In this document: in pieces, positions 26,437-34,192 of the stretch
Layout: every line of letters starts with the position of its first letter
Numbering within the stretch: the stretch's first letter is position 1
Assembly: GCA_905221605.1 (NCBI GenBank)
Contig: CAJNDS010002355.1
Span: forward strand, 60,001 to 95,000
Origin: Symbiodinium natans
Taxonomy: Eukaryota; Sar; Dinophyceae; Suessiales; Symbiodiniaceae
Direction of reading: 5' to 3'
Length of the DNA stretch: 35,000 nucleotides
The notes under the pieces: model-generated
Databases searched by the model: none
What the model saw: the letters and a program-made list of their open reading frames with translations, nothing else
Told to the model about the DNA's origin: nothing
Position numbers and translations under genes: made by a program

Positions 26437-26555
26437 CTAACCCTAAACCCTAAACCCTAAACCCTAAACCCTCAACCCTAACCCTAAACCCTAAACCCTA
26501 AACCCTAAACCCTAAACCCTAAACCCTAAACCCTAAACCCTAAACCCTGCTTGGT
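26437..26555 (-). repeat. Interstitial telomeric array (CCCTAAA)n, about 16 copies
   Basis: One CCCTCAA and one hexamer (CCCTAA), otherwise perfect. Confidence 0.97.
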
Positions 26556-26690
26556 TACAATCCCCAAAATCCCAGAAGCTGGACCCTGGTAGCTGACTCC
26601 GCTGAACCCTCCCAAGCCTGCGTTCTTTCCCTTGAGGTCCACTTCCTGCCGTGTCAGGTCAACGCCTGAGCAAGCGCATCAGTCAACCTT

Positions 26691-26955
26691 GAACCCTAAA
26701 CCCTAAACCCTAAACCCTAAACCCTAAACCCTAAACCCTAAACCCTAAACCCTAAACCCTAAACCCTAAACCCTAAACCCTAAACCCTAAACCCTAAACC
26801 CTAAACCCTAAACCGAAGCCATATTCCCCAAGGCCTGCACCTCGCCTTGTTCCACATCGGAGGCTGGAGCTTGCGATTCTTTTGGGGGGGGGGGGGGGGG
26901 GGGGTTTGACCCTAAACCCTAAACCCTAAACCCTAAACCCTAAACCCAAAACCCC
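26691..26955 (-). repeat. Long C-rich telomeric array, G21 run and second array
   Basis: About 17 perfect CCCTAAA units (26695-26813), a 70-bp spacer, a G21 homopolymer (26884-26904), then about 6 more CCCTAAA units (26909-26955). The G run directly abuts the C-rich array. Confidence 0.97.
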
Positions 26956-27049
26956 GATTGGGCATCGGGCTGTGGGCGGCAAGGCGCATTAACTTGCTAG
27001 TGGGAGGCCGAGAGGCCTAGAGTAAGGACAAAAATCACCTTCAGAAATC

Positions 27050-27158
27050 CGTGGGGGTTTTGCGAAGATAGGGGACCCCTAATCTAGCCCCCCAAATAGT
27101 AGGACTCCCAAGTAATTCGGACCCCAATAAGGCACCCCTTACTTCGGAAACCCCCACG
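27050..27158 (+). mobile_element. TIR-B family element, complete, 109 bp
   Basis: The left end CGTGGGGGTTTTGCGAAGAT then AGGGG, and the right end CCCCTTACTTCGGAAACCCC then CACG, are inverted repeats of about 24 bp. The core is CCCCCCAAATAGTAGGACTC. Related copies lie at 2871, 3362, 6958 and 10768. Non-coding and MITE-like. Confidence 0.8.
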
Positions 27159-27169
27159 TCAAATACAAA

Positions 27170-27255
27170 CCCCTAAACCCTAAACCCTCAACCCGAAACC
27201 CGAAACCCTCAACCCTAAACCCTAAACCCTAAACCCTAAACCCTAGACCCTAACA
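27170..27255 (-). repeat. C-rich telomeric array with CCCGAAA and CCCTCAA units
   Basis: About 12 units. It lies 12 bp from the right end of a TIR-B element. Confidence 0.94.
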
Positions 27256-27354
27256 ATAAAGTGCATCGGATTTGAAGAAAGCATCCCTGGCCCCCCTCCC
27301 GGATACCTCTTGAAGCCACGAAACCGCAAAACAACCGAACCCACTTGAAGAAGT

Positions 27355-27435
27355 AGGGGTTTAGGGTTTAGGGTTTAGGGTCTAGGGTTTAGGGTTTAGG
27401 GTTTAAGGTTTAGGGCTTAGGGTTTAGAGTTTAGG
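27355..27435 (+). repeat. G-rich telomeric array, about 11 units
   Basis: TTTAGGG with TCTAGGG, TTTAAGG and TTTAGAG variants. It replaces the left end of the TIR-A copy that follows. Confidence 0.93.
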
Positions 27436-27531
27436 GGTACTCATAAGTAGTGCCACGAGTACCCTAAATAAGGTTGTAACCATAGCTGCCATACTTGTGA
27501 CCCGACTTATAAGTACCCATGAACCTCCAAG
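27433..27531 (+). mobile_element. TIR-A family element, left end truncated
   Basis: GGGGTACTCATAAGTAG remains of the left TIR. The interior ACCCTAAATAAGGTTGTAACC matches copies at 1903 and 8265. The right end is CCCGACTTATAAGTACCCAT then GAACCTCCAAG. Confidence 0.7.
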
Positions 27532-27559
27532 CATAAGCCCGAAAAGCCCACCATGCAAA

Positions 27560-27820
27560 AACCCTAAACCCTAAACCCCAAACCCCAAACCCCAAAAAGA
27601 TCCCAACACCCTAAAAAACCCAACAACATCTTGACCCTAAACCTGTAGCCCCCTACAGCACCAAAACCACACACCCCGACAACCCTAAGACCCTGCAACC
27701 CTTCAACCCCAAGCCGAAATAACCCTAAACCCTAAACCCTAAACCCTAAACCCTAAACCCTAAACCCTAAACCCTAAACCCTAAACCCTAAACCCTAAAC
27801 CCTAAACCCTAAACCCTAAA
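27560..27820 (-). repeat. C-rich degenerate region then perfect array
   Basis: CCCCAAA and loosely related CCCTAAAAAA words (27560-27720), then about 14 perfect CCCTAAA units (27723-27819). Confidence 0.95.
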
Positions 27821-27899
27821 GGGCCGGGACCCGGGCCGCACGTCCGCTCGAAAGAGCTGACCATGCGCTTGCCGCCCTTCTTGAAGCGGTGACCAACCT

Positions 27900-28220
27900 G
27901 GGTTTAGGGTTTAGGGTTTGGGGTTTAGGGTTTGGGGTTTAGTGTTTGGGCGTCAGGGTTTAGGGTTTAGGGCTTAGGAGGTTTCGGGGGTCTAGGGGGC
28001 TTCGGGGGTTTAGGGGTTTAGGGTTGAGGCTTTGGGGTTTTGGGTAGGGGCTTAGGGTTTTGGGTTTGGGGGCCCACATGAGTTCAGGGCTTGGGGCTTT
28101 CGGGTCTCGGTTTCGGGCTTCGGGTCTGCAAGTTTCGGTTTAGGGCTTTGGGATTTAGGATCCTGGGGGGTTTAGGCTTAAGGCTCAGGGTTTAGGGCTT
28201 TGGGAGGTTTTGTGGGCCTT
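27900..28220 (+). repeat. G-rich telomeric region, degenerate towards the right
   Basis: TTTAGGG/TTTGGGG units at 27900-27975, then GGGTTT/GGGCTT words of irregular length to about 28220. Confidence 0.88.
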
Positions 28221-28329
28221 GGATCTAGGGCGGAGCCCCAGAAAGTTCAGTCGCAATGGCGGAAGTAGCCCCAGGCAGCTGCTAGCCTAGGAACGAACCA
28301 CTTGCAATCCTGAATTCTTTCAGCCCTAA

Positions 28330-28440
28330 ACCCTAAGCCAGTGTTCCCTAAACCCTACACCCTAAACCCTACACCCTAAACCCTAAACCCTAAACCCTAA
28401 ACCCTAAACCCTAAACCCCCAACCCTAAACCCTAAACCGC
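28330..28440 (-). repeat. C-rich telomeric array, about 15 units
   Basis: Alternating CCCTACA and CCCTAAA at the start (28345-28380), then CCCTAAA. Confidence 0.95.
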
Positions 28441-28574
28441 ACAACTTGGCCCGAAAACTTGGAAACAATCCTCAACCCTCACATGAGACGGCGACCATGC
28501 GTCCGATGTCCCAAGGGCCCGCCTCCTGGGCTTCGCTTGAGGCTCTGCGGATTCCGGCTGCTGCTGGCCCATGG

Positions 28575-28880
28575 GTTGGGTTTAGGGGTTTAGGGCCTTT
28601 AGGGGTTTAGGGCCTTTAGGGGTTTAGGGGTCTAGGGGTCTAGGGGTTTCGGGGTTTAGGGGTTTAGGGGTTTAGGGGTCTAGGGGTTTCGGGGTTTCGG
28701 GGGTTTGGGGCTTAGGGGTTTCGGGGTTTAGGGGTTTCGGGGGTTTGGGGCTTAGGGGTTTCGGGGTTTAGGGGTTTAGGGGTTTAGGGGTTTAGGGGTT
28801 CAGGGGGTTTGGGGCTTTGGGGGTTTTGGGTGTTTAGGGGTTTTGGGGATTTAGGGGTTTAGGGTTTAGGTGCTTAGGCA
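28575..28880 (+). repeat. Octamer array (TTTAGGGG)n with TTTCGGGG and TCTAGGGG variants
   Basis: About 300 bp in which the unit is 8 bp, not 7. A 40-bp block (GGGGTTTCGGGGGTTTGGGG plus neighbours) is duplicated near 28683 and 28728. Confidence 0.95.
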
Positions 28881-29007
28881 GCCCGGCAACAGTTGGGTCG
28901 AAGAGCTCTGGTTGGGTACAGATTTCGGGATTCTTGCGGCCAGGGCCTACAAAACAGGGTCGAAAGACTAAGGTTTAGTGAACATGGCTTTAGGGTCGGG
29001 GTTTCGG

Positions 29008-29130
29008 GTGCTAAACCCTAAACCCTGAACCCTACACCCTACATCGTAAACCCAAGCCCTAAACCCTACACCCTAAACCCTACACCCCGCACCGTAAACC
29101 CTAAACCCTAACCCCCAAACCCCAAACCAA
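29008..29130 (-). repeat. Degenerate C-rich telomeric array
   Basis: CCCTAAA, CCCTACA, CCGTAAA and CCCCAAA units. Confidence 0.9.
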
Positions 29131-29238
29131 CGCCAAACTCGAAGGCCCCCCACAGTGAGGCGCCTTGGGGCGGACGGTTGTCCAAAACACCGGCGTGGGG
29201 ACTGGCATCTCGAGTATCTCCTCTCGCATTGGGGCTTG

Positions 29239-29496
29239 CTTGGAGGTTCATGGTACTTAATGTTGACCTAGTAATAATAACCCCCCCCCCCCATCAATCA
29301 AACCCCCCCCAAATAGAGTAGGGGCCCCTTTGAATACGGATTCCTTTCTTGGAGCCCCCCTTCAATCAAACCCCCCCAAAAAAACAACAAGCCCCGACTG
29401 GCGTACTTTATTTCAAGGGCTTTATTATTGCGGCCGGGACACCTGACGTACTTTAATATTAGGGGCTTTATTAATACTACGTTAACATTATGAACC
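29239..29496. mobile_element. TIR-A-like element with C-rich cargo, 258 bp
   Basis: The left end is CTTGGAGGTTCATGGTACT followed by TAATGTTGACCTAGTAATAA (29258 onward). The right end holds TTATTAATACTACGTTAACA (29468 onward), then TTATGAACC. The inner arms pair at 20 of 23 positions. Inside are C12 and C8-type runs, two copies of TCAATCAAACCCCCCC, and a diverged direct repeat ACGTACTTTA...GGGCTTTATTA (29401-29427 and 29446-29472). No coding capacity: the 66-aa minus frame crosses the C runs. Confidence 0.65.
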
Positions 29497-29517
29497 AATT
29501 AGAACGGTCTTTAAGGG

Positions 29518-29555
29518 GGTTTAGGGTTTAGGGTTTAGGGTTTAGGGTTTAGGGA
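29518..29555 (+). repeat. Short telomeric array (TTTAGGG)n, about 5 copies
   Basis: Perfect units immediately right of the TIR-A-like element. Confidence 0.95.
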
Positions 29556-29588
29556 TTGTAATAGGGGTACTATGGTAATCCCTATGAA

Positions 29589-29657
29589 GGACCTCTTGGG
29601 GTGCGGGACTTAACTCGTGACAAGTAGATGCGGGTGGTCGAGCTGCACGTGGAAAGG
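29589..29657 (+). repeat. 69-bp dispersed duplicate, copy 1
   Basis: GGACCTCTTGGGGTGCGGGA ... GCTGCACGTGGAAAGG matches 31155-31223 with one mismatch. Both copies are followed by CTTAGGG/TTCAGGG variant units that include the same GGATTCA irregular unit, so the duplicated block extends into the array. Confidence 0.95.
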
Positions 29658-30096
29658 GTTTAGGCTTAGGGCTTAGGGCTTAGGGCTTAGAGTTCAGGGT
29701 TCAGGGTTCAGGATTCAGGGTTCAGGGTTTAGGGTTTAGGGTTTAGGGTTTAGGGTTTAGGGTTTAGGGTTTAGGGTTTAGGGTTTAGGGTTTAGGGTTT
29801 AGGGTTTAGGGTTTAGGGTTTAGGGTTTAGGGTTTAGGGTTTAGGGTTTAGGGTTTAGGGTTTATGTTTTAGGGTTTAGGGTTTAGGGTTTAGGGTTTAG
29901 GGTTTAGGGTTTAGGGTTTAGGGTTTAGGGTTTAGGGTTTAGGGTTTAGGGTTTAGGGTTTAGGGTTTAGGGTTTAGGGTTTAGGGTTAGGTTTAGGGTT
30001 TAGGGTTTAGGGTTTAGGGTTTAGGGTTTAGGGTTTAGGGTTTAGGGTTTAGGGTTTAGGGTTTAGGGTTTAGGGTTTAGGGTTTAGGGTTTAGGG
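29658..30096 (+). repeat. Longest interstitial telomeric array, about 60 units
   Basis: CTTAGGG and TTCAGGG units (29662-29727), then about 370 bp of nearly perfect TTTAGGG with only TTTATGTTTTAGGG (near 29862) and one TTAGG deletion (near 29988). It runs directly into minisatellite element copy 2. Confidence 0.98.
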
Positions 30097-30460
30097 TTCA
30101 GCATCTCAAGTCCAAGCATTCACTAGTCAAGCAATGACTATAGGAAAATACCCACCCGCCCAAAGAATCCCACATTATTAAGAAAATATTTCACTTATAG
30201 AATGACCTTGCCCAGAAAAAATGACCTTGCCCAGTAAGAAAATGACCTTGCCCAGTAAAAAAATGACCTTGCCCAGCAAAAAAATGACCTTGCCCAAAAA
30301 AAATAACCTTGCCCAGTAAAAACATGACCTTGCCCAGTAAAAAATAATGACCTTGCCCAGTAAAAAAATGACCTTGCCCAGTAAAAAAATGACCTTGCCC
30401 AGTAAAAAAAATGACCTTGCCCAGTAACTCCTTAACATTTATATTATATATGAAAGAGAG
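30097..30460 (+). mobile_element. 21-bp minisatellite element, copy 2 (364 bp)
   Basis: The left flank (TTCAGCATCTCAAGTCCAAG...) and right flank (ATTATATATGAAAGAGAG) match copy 1, as do the junctions with TTTAGGG on both sides. The body has 11 direct units (30203-30427), with no inverted block. Flanks have diverged mainly at about 30132-30145. Confidence 0.8.
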
Positions 30461-30483
30461 GTTTAGGGTTTAGGGTTTAGGGT

Positions 30484-30668
30484 TTGACTTATAACTGTAC
30501 TTATAACCATATTCGGGCACCATAGGGGCTTACAAGTGGGGTATAAGTACAGTTATAGCTGGCTAATGAGTAACCATAAACCCTAAACCCGAAACCCTAA
30601 ACCCTAAACCCTAAAACCTAAACCCTAAAACCTAAACAGTAAGCTAATGAGTACTATGAACCTCCGAG
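30484..30668 (+). mobile_element. TIR-A family element with internal telomeric array, left end truncated
   Basis: The interior carries a perfect 16-bp inverted repeat, TATAACTGTACTTATA (30490-30505) and TATAAGTACAGTTATA (30542-30557), and matches the element at 10955-11168. The right end is GTACTATGAACCTCCGAG. A CCCTAAA array (about 30575-30640) lies just inside it, bounded by the perfect 11-bp direct repeat GCTAATGAGTA (30562-30572, 30643-30653). Confidence 0.75.
30575..30640 (-). repeat. Telomeric array inside a TIR-A element
   Basis: About 9 units, with CCCGAAA and two CCTAAAA variants. Confidence 0.92.
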
Positions 30669-31154
30669 TGAGCGGGGCTTGAGTCGAGGTGTTGTGCCTT
30701 GAACCCTTAAGGTTGTACCCTCGGGCTTCGGGGGGGACCTTTGCAAAGATCCTTCAGGTAGTCTATAGGGGCCATACTAGGAGTATATTTGGGGAAACTT
30801 TAGGGGTGCAAACTTACAGGTGCGACTCTGCTTTAAGGAATGTAGGGCAGGGTTGAGGGTAGCGTGAAGCCACGTGACAAGAGGATGCTGAAGAGTATTG
30901 TAATCGGCAGTACCTACATGATTAGAAGCAGCTGTTGCATCTGCTGCTCTCGCTGCTTGCAGCAGATGCAGTTGGGGAAGTGTGCGTTGCTCGGACGGCC
31001 ATGCGACTCGCCACGACCAGGACATAGGGTTTAAGCCCTGAGCCCTTAACCAACTAAATACAGAGCAACCAAGGTGACAAGCACTTCTGAAAGCCAAGGA
31101 CCTCGTCCATTGGCGTCAACTTGTTCTCCCAGGGGTCCAGCAAAGCATCCGCTC
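30669..31154. other. Unique spacer with a hairpin; 106-aa minus frame not called
   Basis: The minus-strand frame 30777-31097 spans most of the spacer and ends in no telomeric repeat, which makes it the least artefactual open frame of the window. Still, no domain or motif is recognised and length alone is not significant. It includes the hairpin at 30937-30969. Confidence 0.4.
30937..30969. other. Perfect 11-bp stem-loop
   Basis: GCATCTGCTGC (30937-30947) pairs with GCAGCAGATGC (30959-30969) around an 11-nt loop. Function unknown. Confidence 0.85.
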
Positions 31155-31223
31155 GGACCTCTTGGGGTGCGCGACTTAACTCGTGACAAGTAGATGCGGG
31201 TGGTCGAGCTGCACGTGGAAAGG
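31155..31223 (+). repeat. 69-bp dispersed duplicate, copy 2
   Basis: Near-identical to 29589-29657, about 1.57 kb away in direct orientation. Confidence 0.95.
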
Positions 31224-31295
31224 TAGGGCTTAGGGTTCAGGGTTCAGGGTTCAGGATTCAGGGTCCAGGGTTCAGGGTTTAGGGTTTAGGGCTAG
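31224..31295 (+). repeat. G-rich array, TTCAGGG-dominated
   Basis: CTTAGGG, TTCAGGG, GGATTCA and TCCAGGG units in the same order as at 29662-29727, but without the long TTTAGGG expansion. Confidence 0.94.
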
Positions 31296-31560
31296 GCGGG
31301 GCCATAACAGACCCACGGGTTTTCGGCAGTTTAGCTCTGTTGCCCTCAGAATCCCCTGTAAATACCGATATTTCCTGGGTTTTGCCCATCACCTCATCCC
31401 CGCAGTTTTTTTTCCAAAATTATCCTGCAATTTTTGGGCATCCGTAGACTGCACTGGTATTTGTGGGGTTTTGTGCACTACTTCGCACTTTCGACGTGTC
31501 CTAAACTAAGCCCTGTCTTGCTTGCATCCGCTTCTGCCCAGCCCTGGGTCTAAATAACAC
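31296..31560. other. Unique spacer, nothing recognised
   Basis: T-rich plus-strand stretch (31370-31450), no array, no convincing frame. Confidence 0.55.
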
Positions 31561-31580
31561 GTTTGCTTCACCATAGATAT

Positions 31581-31800
31581 AGAAGAGAGCATCATGGCCC
31601 AACCATGATGACGTCCATGGTCTACTCTGTTCTGATGAGAAGAGAGCATCCATTGCCCAAGCATGATGACGTCCATGGTCTTCTCCGTTCTGGGAAGAGA
31701 GCATCCAGGGTCCAAGCATCATGCCGTCCATGGTCTATTCTGCTCTGATGAGAAGAGAGCATCCATGGCCCAAGCATGATGACGTCCATGGTTTACATCG
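31581..31800 (+). repeat. About 57-bp tandem repeat, four units
   Basis: Each unit begins AGAAGAGAGCATCCATGGCC and contains CATGATGACGTCCATGG. Unit starts are at 31581, 31638, 31693 and 31751 (steps of 57, 55 and 58). The first step is a multiple of three, so repeated peptide frames appear on both strands. The other steps break or shift these frames, which argues against a protein. Confidence 0.95.
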
Positions 31801-31981
31801 TCTAATCCGTTCGAGAAGGTTAAACCTTCTTCTGGGTAGAAATGGCTGGAAGTTCTTGCTTCTAGGCGCACTGGGGAGCAGAAAGGCGTCATTTCTCAAC
31901 ACTAAAGGCGGTGACCTAAGTCCTGCATCTCAGGTTTGCTGGTGGGGCCACAGTTTTGCGCGGGTCTGTTGTGGACCCGCC

Positions 31982-32058
31982 AGGGTTTAGGGTTTGGGGT
32001 TTAGGGTTTAGGGTTTAGGGTTTAGGGTTTAGGGTTTGGGGTTTAGGGTTTAGGGTTG
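31982..32058 (+). repeat. Interstitial telomeric array, about 11 copies
   Basis: TTTAGGG with two TTTGGGG units. Confidence 0.96.
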
Positions 32059-32374
32059 ATAAGTATAGGTTGTAAGAACGCGACATGCCATTTGGAGCCG
32101 GGGAATGCACGTGGTTGCTGACTCTTTATGGGTATTTACCCAAGATCTGGAAGCTCCCTCATATGCCCTAAACATATATACATACTACAGCTCTTGTCGG
32201 AACCCCAAAACAGGGTAGTTACCCTAAACCCGCCCCCGCCCCCCATGTTGAAACCATCACCTGGTGCTCACAAGCAGCACCTTGACAGTCTTTGTGGGTT
32301 TGGGGCTGAAAGGCGGCCTTCCGTTCATCCCAGTGAAAAGCCATAGACCGGAATCTTGGAGACCCTCAGCCCTA
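32059..32374. other. Unique spacer, no gene supported
   Basis: A 72-aa plus frame (32128-32346) crosses a poly-C stretch. No domain. Confidence 0.5.
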
Positions 32375-32490
32375 GCCCCAAAACCCCAAAACCCCAAAAC
32401 CCCAAAACCCCAAAACCCCAAAACCCTAAAACCCTAAACCCTAAACCCTAAACCCCAATCCCCAAACCCTAAACCCTAAAACCCTAGCAG
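32375..32490 (-). repeat. CCCCAAAA octamer block passing into CCCTAAA
   Basis: About 6 consecutive CCCCAAAA units (32380-32425), then CCCTAAAA, CCCTAAA and CCCCAAT units. The octamer equals the telomere unit of hypotrich ciliates, but here it is most simply a local variant. Confidence 0.95.
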
Positions 32491-32576
32491 GTAGGTATCT
32501 GGAAGTTCTTCGCTTGTGCTGCGGCACCTTCTGCTCAGAGAAGTGCTCCGGGTTGGGTCCTTGGTCCTCGGCTGTG

Positions 32577-32892
32577 GGTTTAGGGTTTAGGGTTTAGGGT
32601 TTAGGGTTTAGGGTTTAGGGTTTAGGGTTTAGGGTTTAGGGTTTAGGGTTTAGGGTTTAGGGTTTGGGGTTCAGGGTTTAGGGTTTGGGGCTTGGGGCTT
32701 AGGGTTTGGGGTTTAGGGTTTGGGGTTTGGGGCTTGGGGTTTGGGGTTTGGGGTTTGGGGTTTGGGGTTTGGGGTTTGGGGTCTAGGGGTCTAGGGGTCT
32801 AGGGGTCTAGGGGTCTAGGGGTCTAGGGGTCTAGGGGTCTAGGGGTCTAGGGGTCTAGGGGTCTAGGGGTCTAGGGGTCCAGGGGTCTAGGG
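32577..32892 (+). repeat. TTTAGGG array, then TTTGGGG block, then (TCTAGGGG)14
   Basis: About 12 perfect TTTAGGG units (32577-32664), a TTTGGGG run (32700-32780) and about 14 homogeneous TCTAGGGG octamers (32780-32892) with one TCCAGGGG. Confidence 0.97.
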
Positions 32893-33049
32893 CTTGCATG
32901 CGATTTGGGGGGCTTGGCGGCGAATGACCTCTGATCGGCCCATGAGTAGCTTAGTATGAAAACAAGGGGTGCCTTTCTGGCTTGAAAAGGCTTGTTGGGG
33001 AGCCTATATAATCCCAAAAAAAAGGGAATAAGGGCCTACTCTGTCCTAG

Positions 33050-33150
33050 TAGCCCTAAACCCTAAACCCTAAACCCTAAATCCTAAACCCTAAACCCTAA
33101 ACCCTAAACCCTAAACCCTAAACCCTGAACCCTGAACCCTAAACCCCAAC
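33050..33150 (-). repeat. Interstitial telomeric array (CCCTAAA)n, about 14 copies
   Basis: Perfect apart from one TCCTAAA and two CCCTGAA units. Confidence 0.96.
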
Positions 33151-33284
33151 AAAAGGGGAACAAGGGCCTCCTCTGGGTCCCAGAAACGGCAACATGAGTT
33201 CTGAGGCAGCAGCCCGGCAGAAGGGCTCTTGGTCGTTCCCATGCAGCCGCGACTGGACCTGGCAGCGGCAGCTTGCAACAAGGT

Positions 33285-33385
33285 TGTAGGGTTCAGGGTT
33301 TAGGGTTTAGGGTTTGGGTTTAGGGTCTAGGGTCTAGGGTCTAGGGTCTAGGGTTTAGGGTTTAGGGTTTAGGGTTTAGGGTGTA
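33285..33385 (+). repeat. G-rich telomeric array with (TCTAGGG)4
   Basis: TTTAGGG, four TCTAGGG units (33326-33353), then TTTAGGG again. Confidence 0.96.
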
Positions 33386-33520
33386 GCATTGTTCAGCTGT
33401 ACGCACTTGTGTGCAGACATGCCCACCCCAAGACCACCCAAACACTACTCAAAACGAACCAAACCAGAGCCAGCCAAACCAAAGCCAGCCCACATCCAAA
33501 CACTTCTGCACTCAGGTTTG
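33386..33520. other. Spacer with CCAAACCAAAGCCAG-type degenerate repeats
   Basis: CCAAAC, CCAGCC and CCCA words recur (33420-33495) without a clean period. It leads into the 132-bp tandem repeat. Confidence 0.55.
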
Positions 33521-34022
33521 TTGCTATAAACACGCCTTGTGAAAGTCATGTCTACAAGCTTGCGAGAACCAAATTAACGTTTGCGTTGGGGGGTGTCTTC
33601 GGCCGGAGGGCCTTCTCATCGTTTCTATTCTCGACGTCGGGATGTCATGGTGTTACAGGAAACAGGCTTTGTGAAAGTCGTGTCTAGAAGCTCACCAGAG
33701 CCAAATCAGCGTTTGCGTTGGGGGGTGTCTTCGGCCGGAGGGCCTTCTCATTGTTTCTATTCTCGACGTCGGGGTGTCATGGTGTTGCTATAAACAGGCT
33801 TTACGAAAGTCATGTCTAGAAGCTCACCAGAGCCAAATCAGCGTTTGCGTTGGGGGGTGTCTTCGGCCGGAGGGCCTCCTCATTGTTTTTTCTTCTCTAT
33901 GCGGGAGCGTAAAGGTTGTATGGCGATAGACCCTTTGCTAAACAGGTCTAGAAGCTTGCGAGAGCCAAATCGGCGTTTGCGTTGGGGGGTGTCTTCGGCC
34001 GGAGGGCCTTCTCATTGTTTTT
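33521..34022 (+). repeat. 132-bp tandem repeat, four units
   Basis: The word CGTTTGCGTTGGGGGGTGTC with TTCGGCCGGAGGGCC recurs with its start at 33578, 33710, 33842 and 33974, exactly 132 bp apart each time. Units 1-3 also share TTGCTATAAACA or TTACAGGAAACA, TCTAGAAGCTCACCAGAGCC and TTCTATTCTCGACGTCGGG. Between units 3 and 4 the filler sequence is different but the spacing is kept. The period equals 44 codons, so the peptide RLRWGVSSAGGPSHCF recurs in one frame. In-frame TAA codons at 33527 and 33791 interrupt that frame in the TTGCTATAA part. Confidence 0.93.
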
Positions 34023-34083
34023 CACGAAGCGTCTTTCGAAAGACCTCCCTACGTTTTAGGGGCCTTGCAGGGCCTGGCCTGGC

Positions 34084-34192
34084 CTTGGCGGGGGGGGGGG
34101 GGGGGGTGGGTGGGGGGGTCGGGGGGGGTGGGCGGGGGGTGGGGGGGGGTGGGGGGGGGGGGGGGGTGGGGGAGGGGGGGGGTGGGGGGAGG
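34084..34192. repeat. Poly-G tract, about 110 bp
   Basis: A G17 run (34090-34106) and further G runs broken by single T, C or A. The strand-reverse has the same character as the C tracts of the poly-C/G cassettes, but their conserved end sequences are absent. Confidence 0.93.

Noticed and set aside
29658-30096. A true chromosome end
   Set aside because: The long array is internal, with unique sequence and a second minisatellite cassette directly after it in the same orientation.
30777-31097. 106-aa minus-strand open frame
   Set aside because: Least repeat-derived of the frames, but no recognisable motif and a length within chance expectation for this composition. Described under the spacer instead.
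32380-32425. Ciliate contamination suggested by CCCCAAAA units
   Set aside because: The block grades into CCCTAAAA and CCCTAAA within the same array, so a local variant is simpler.
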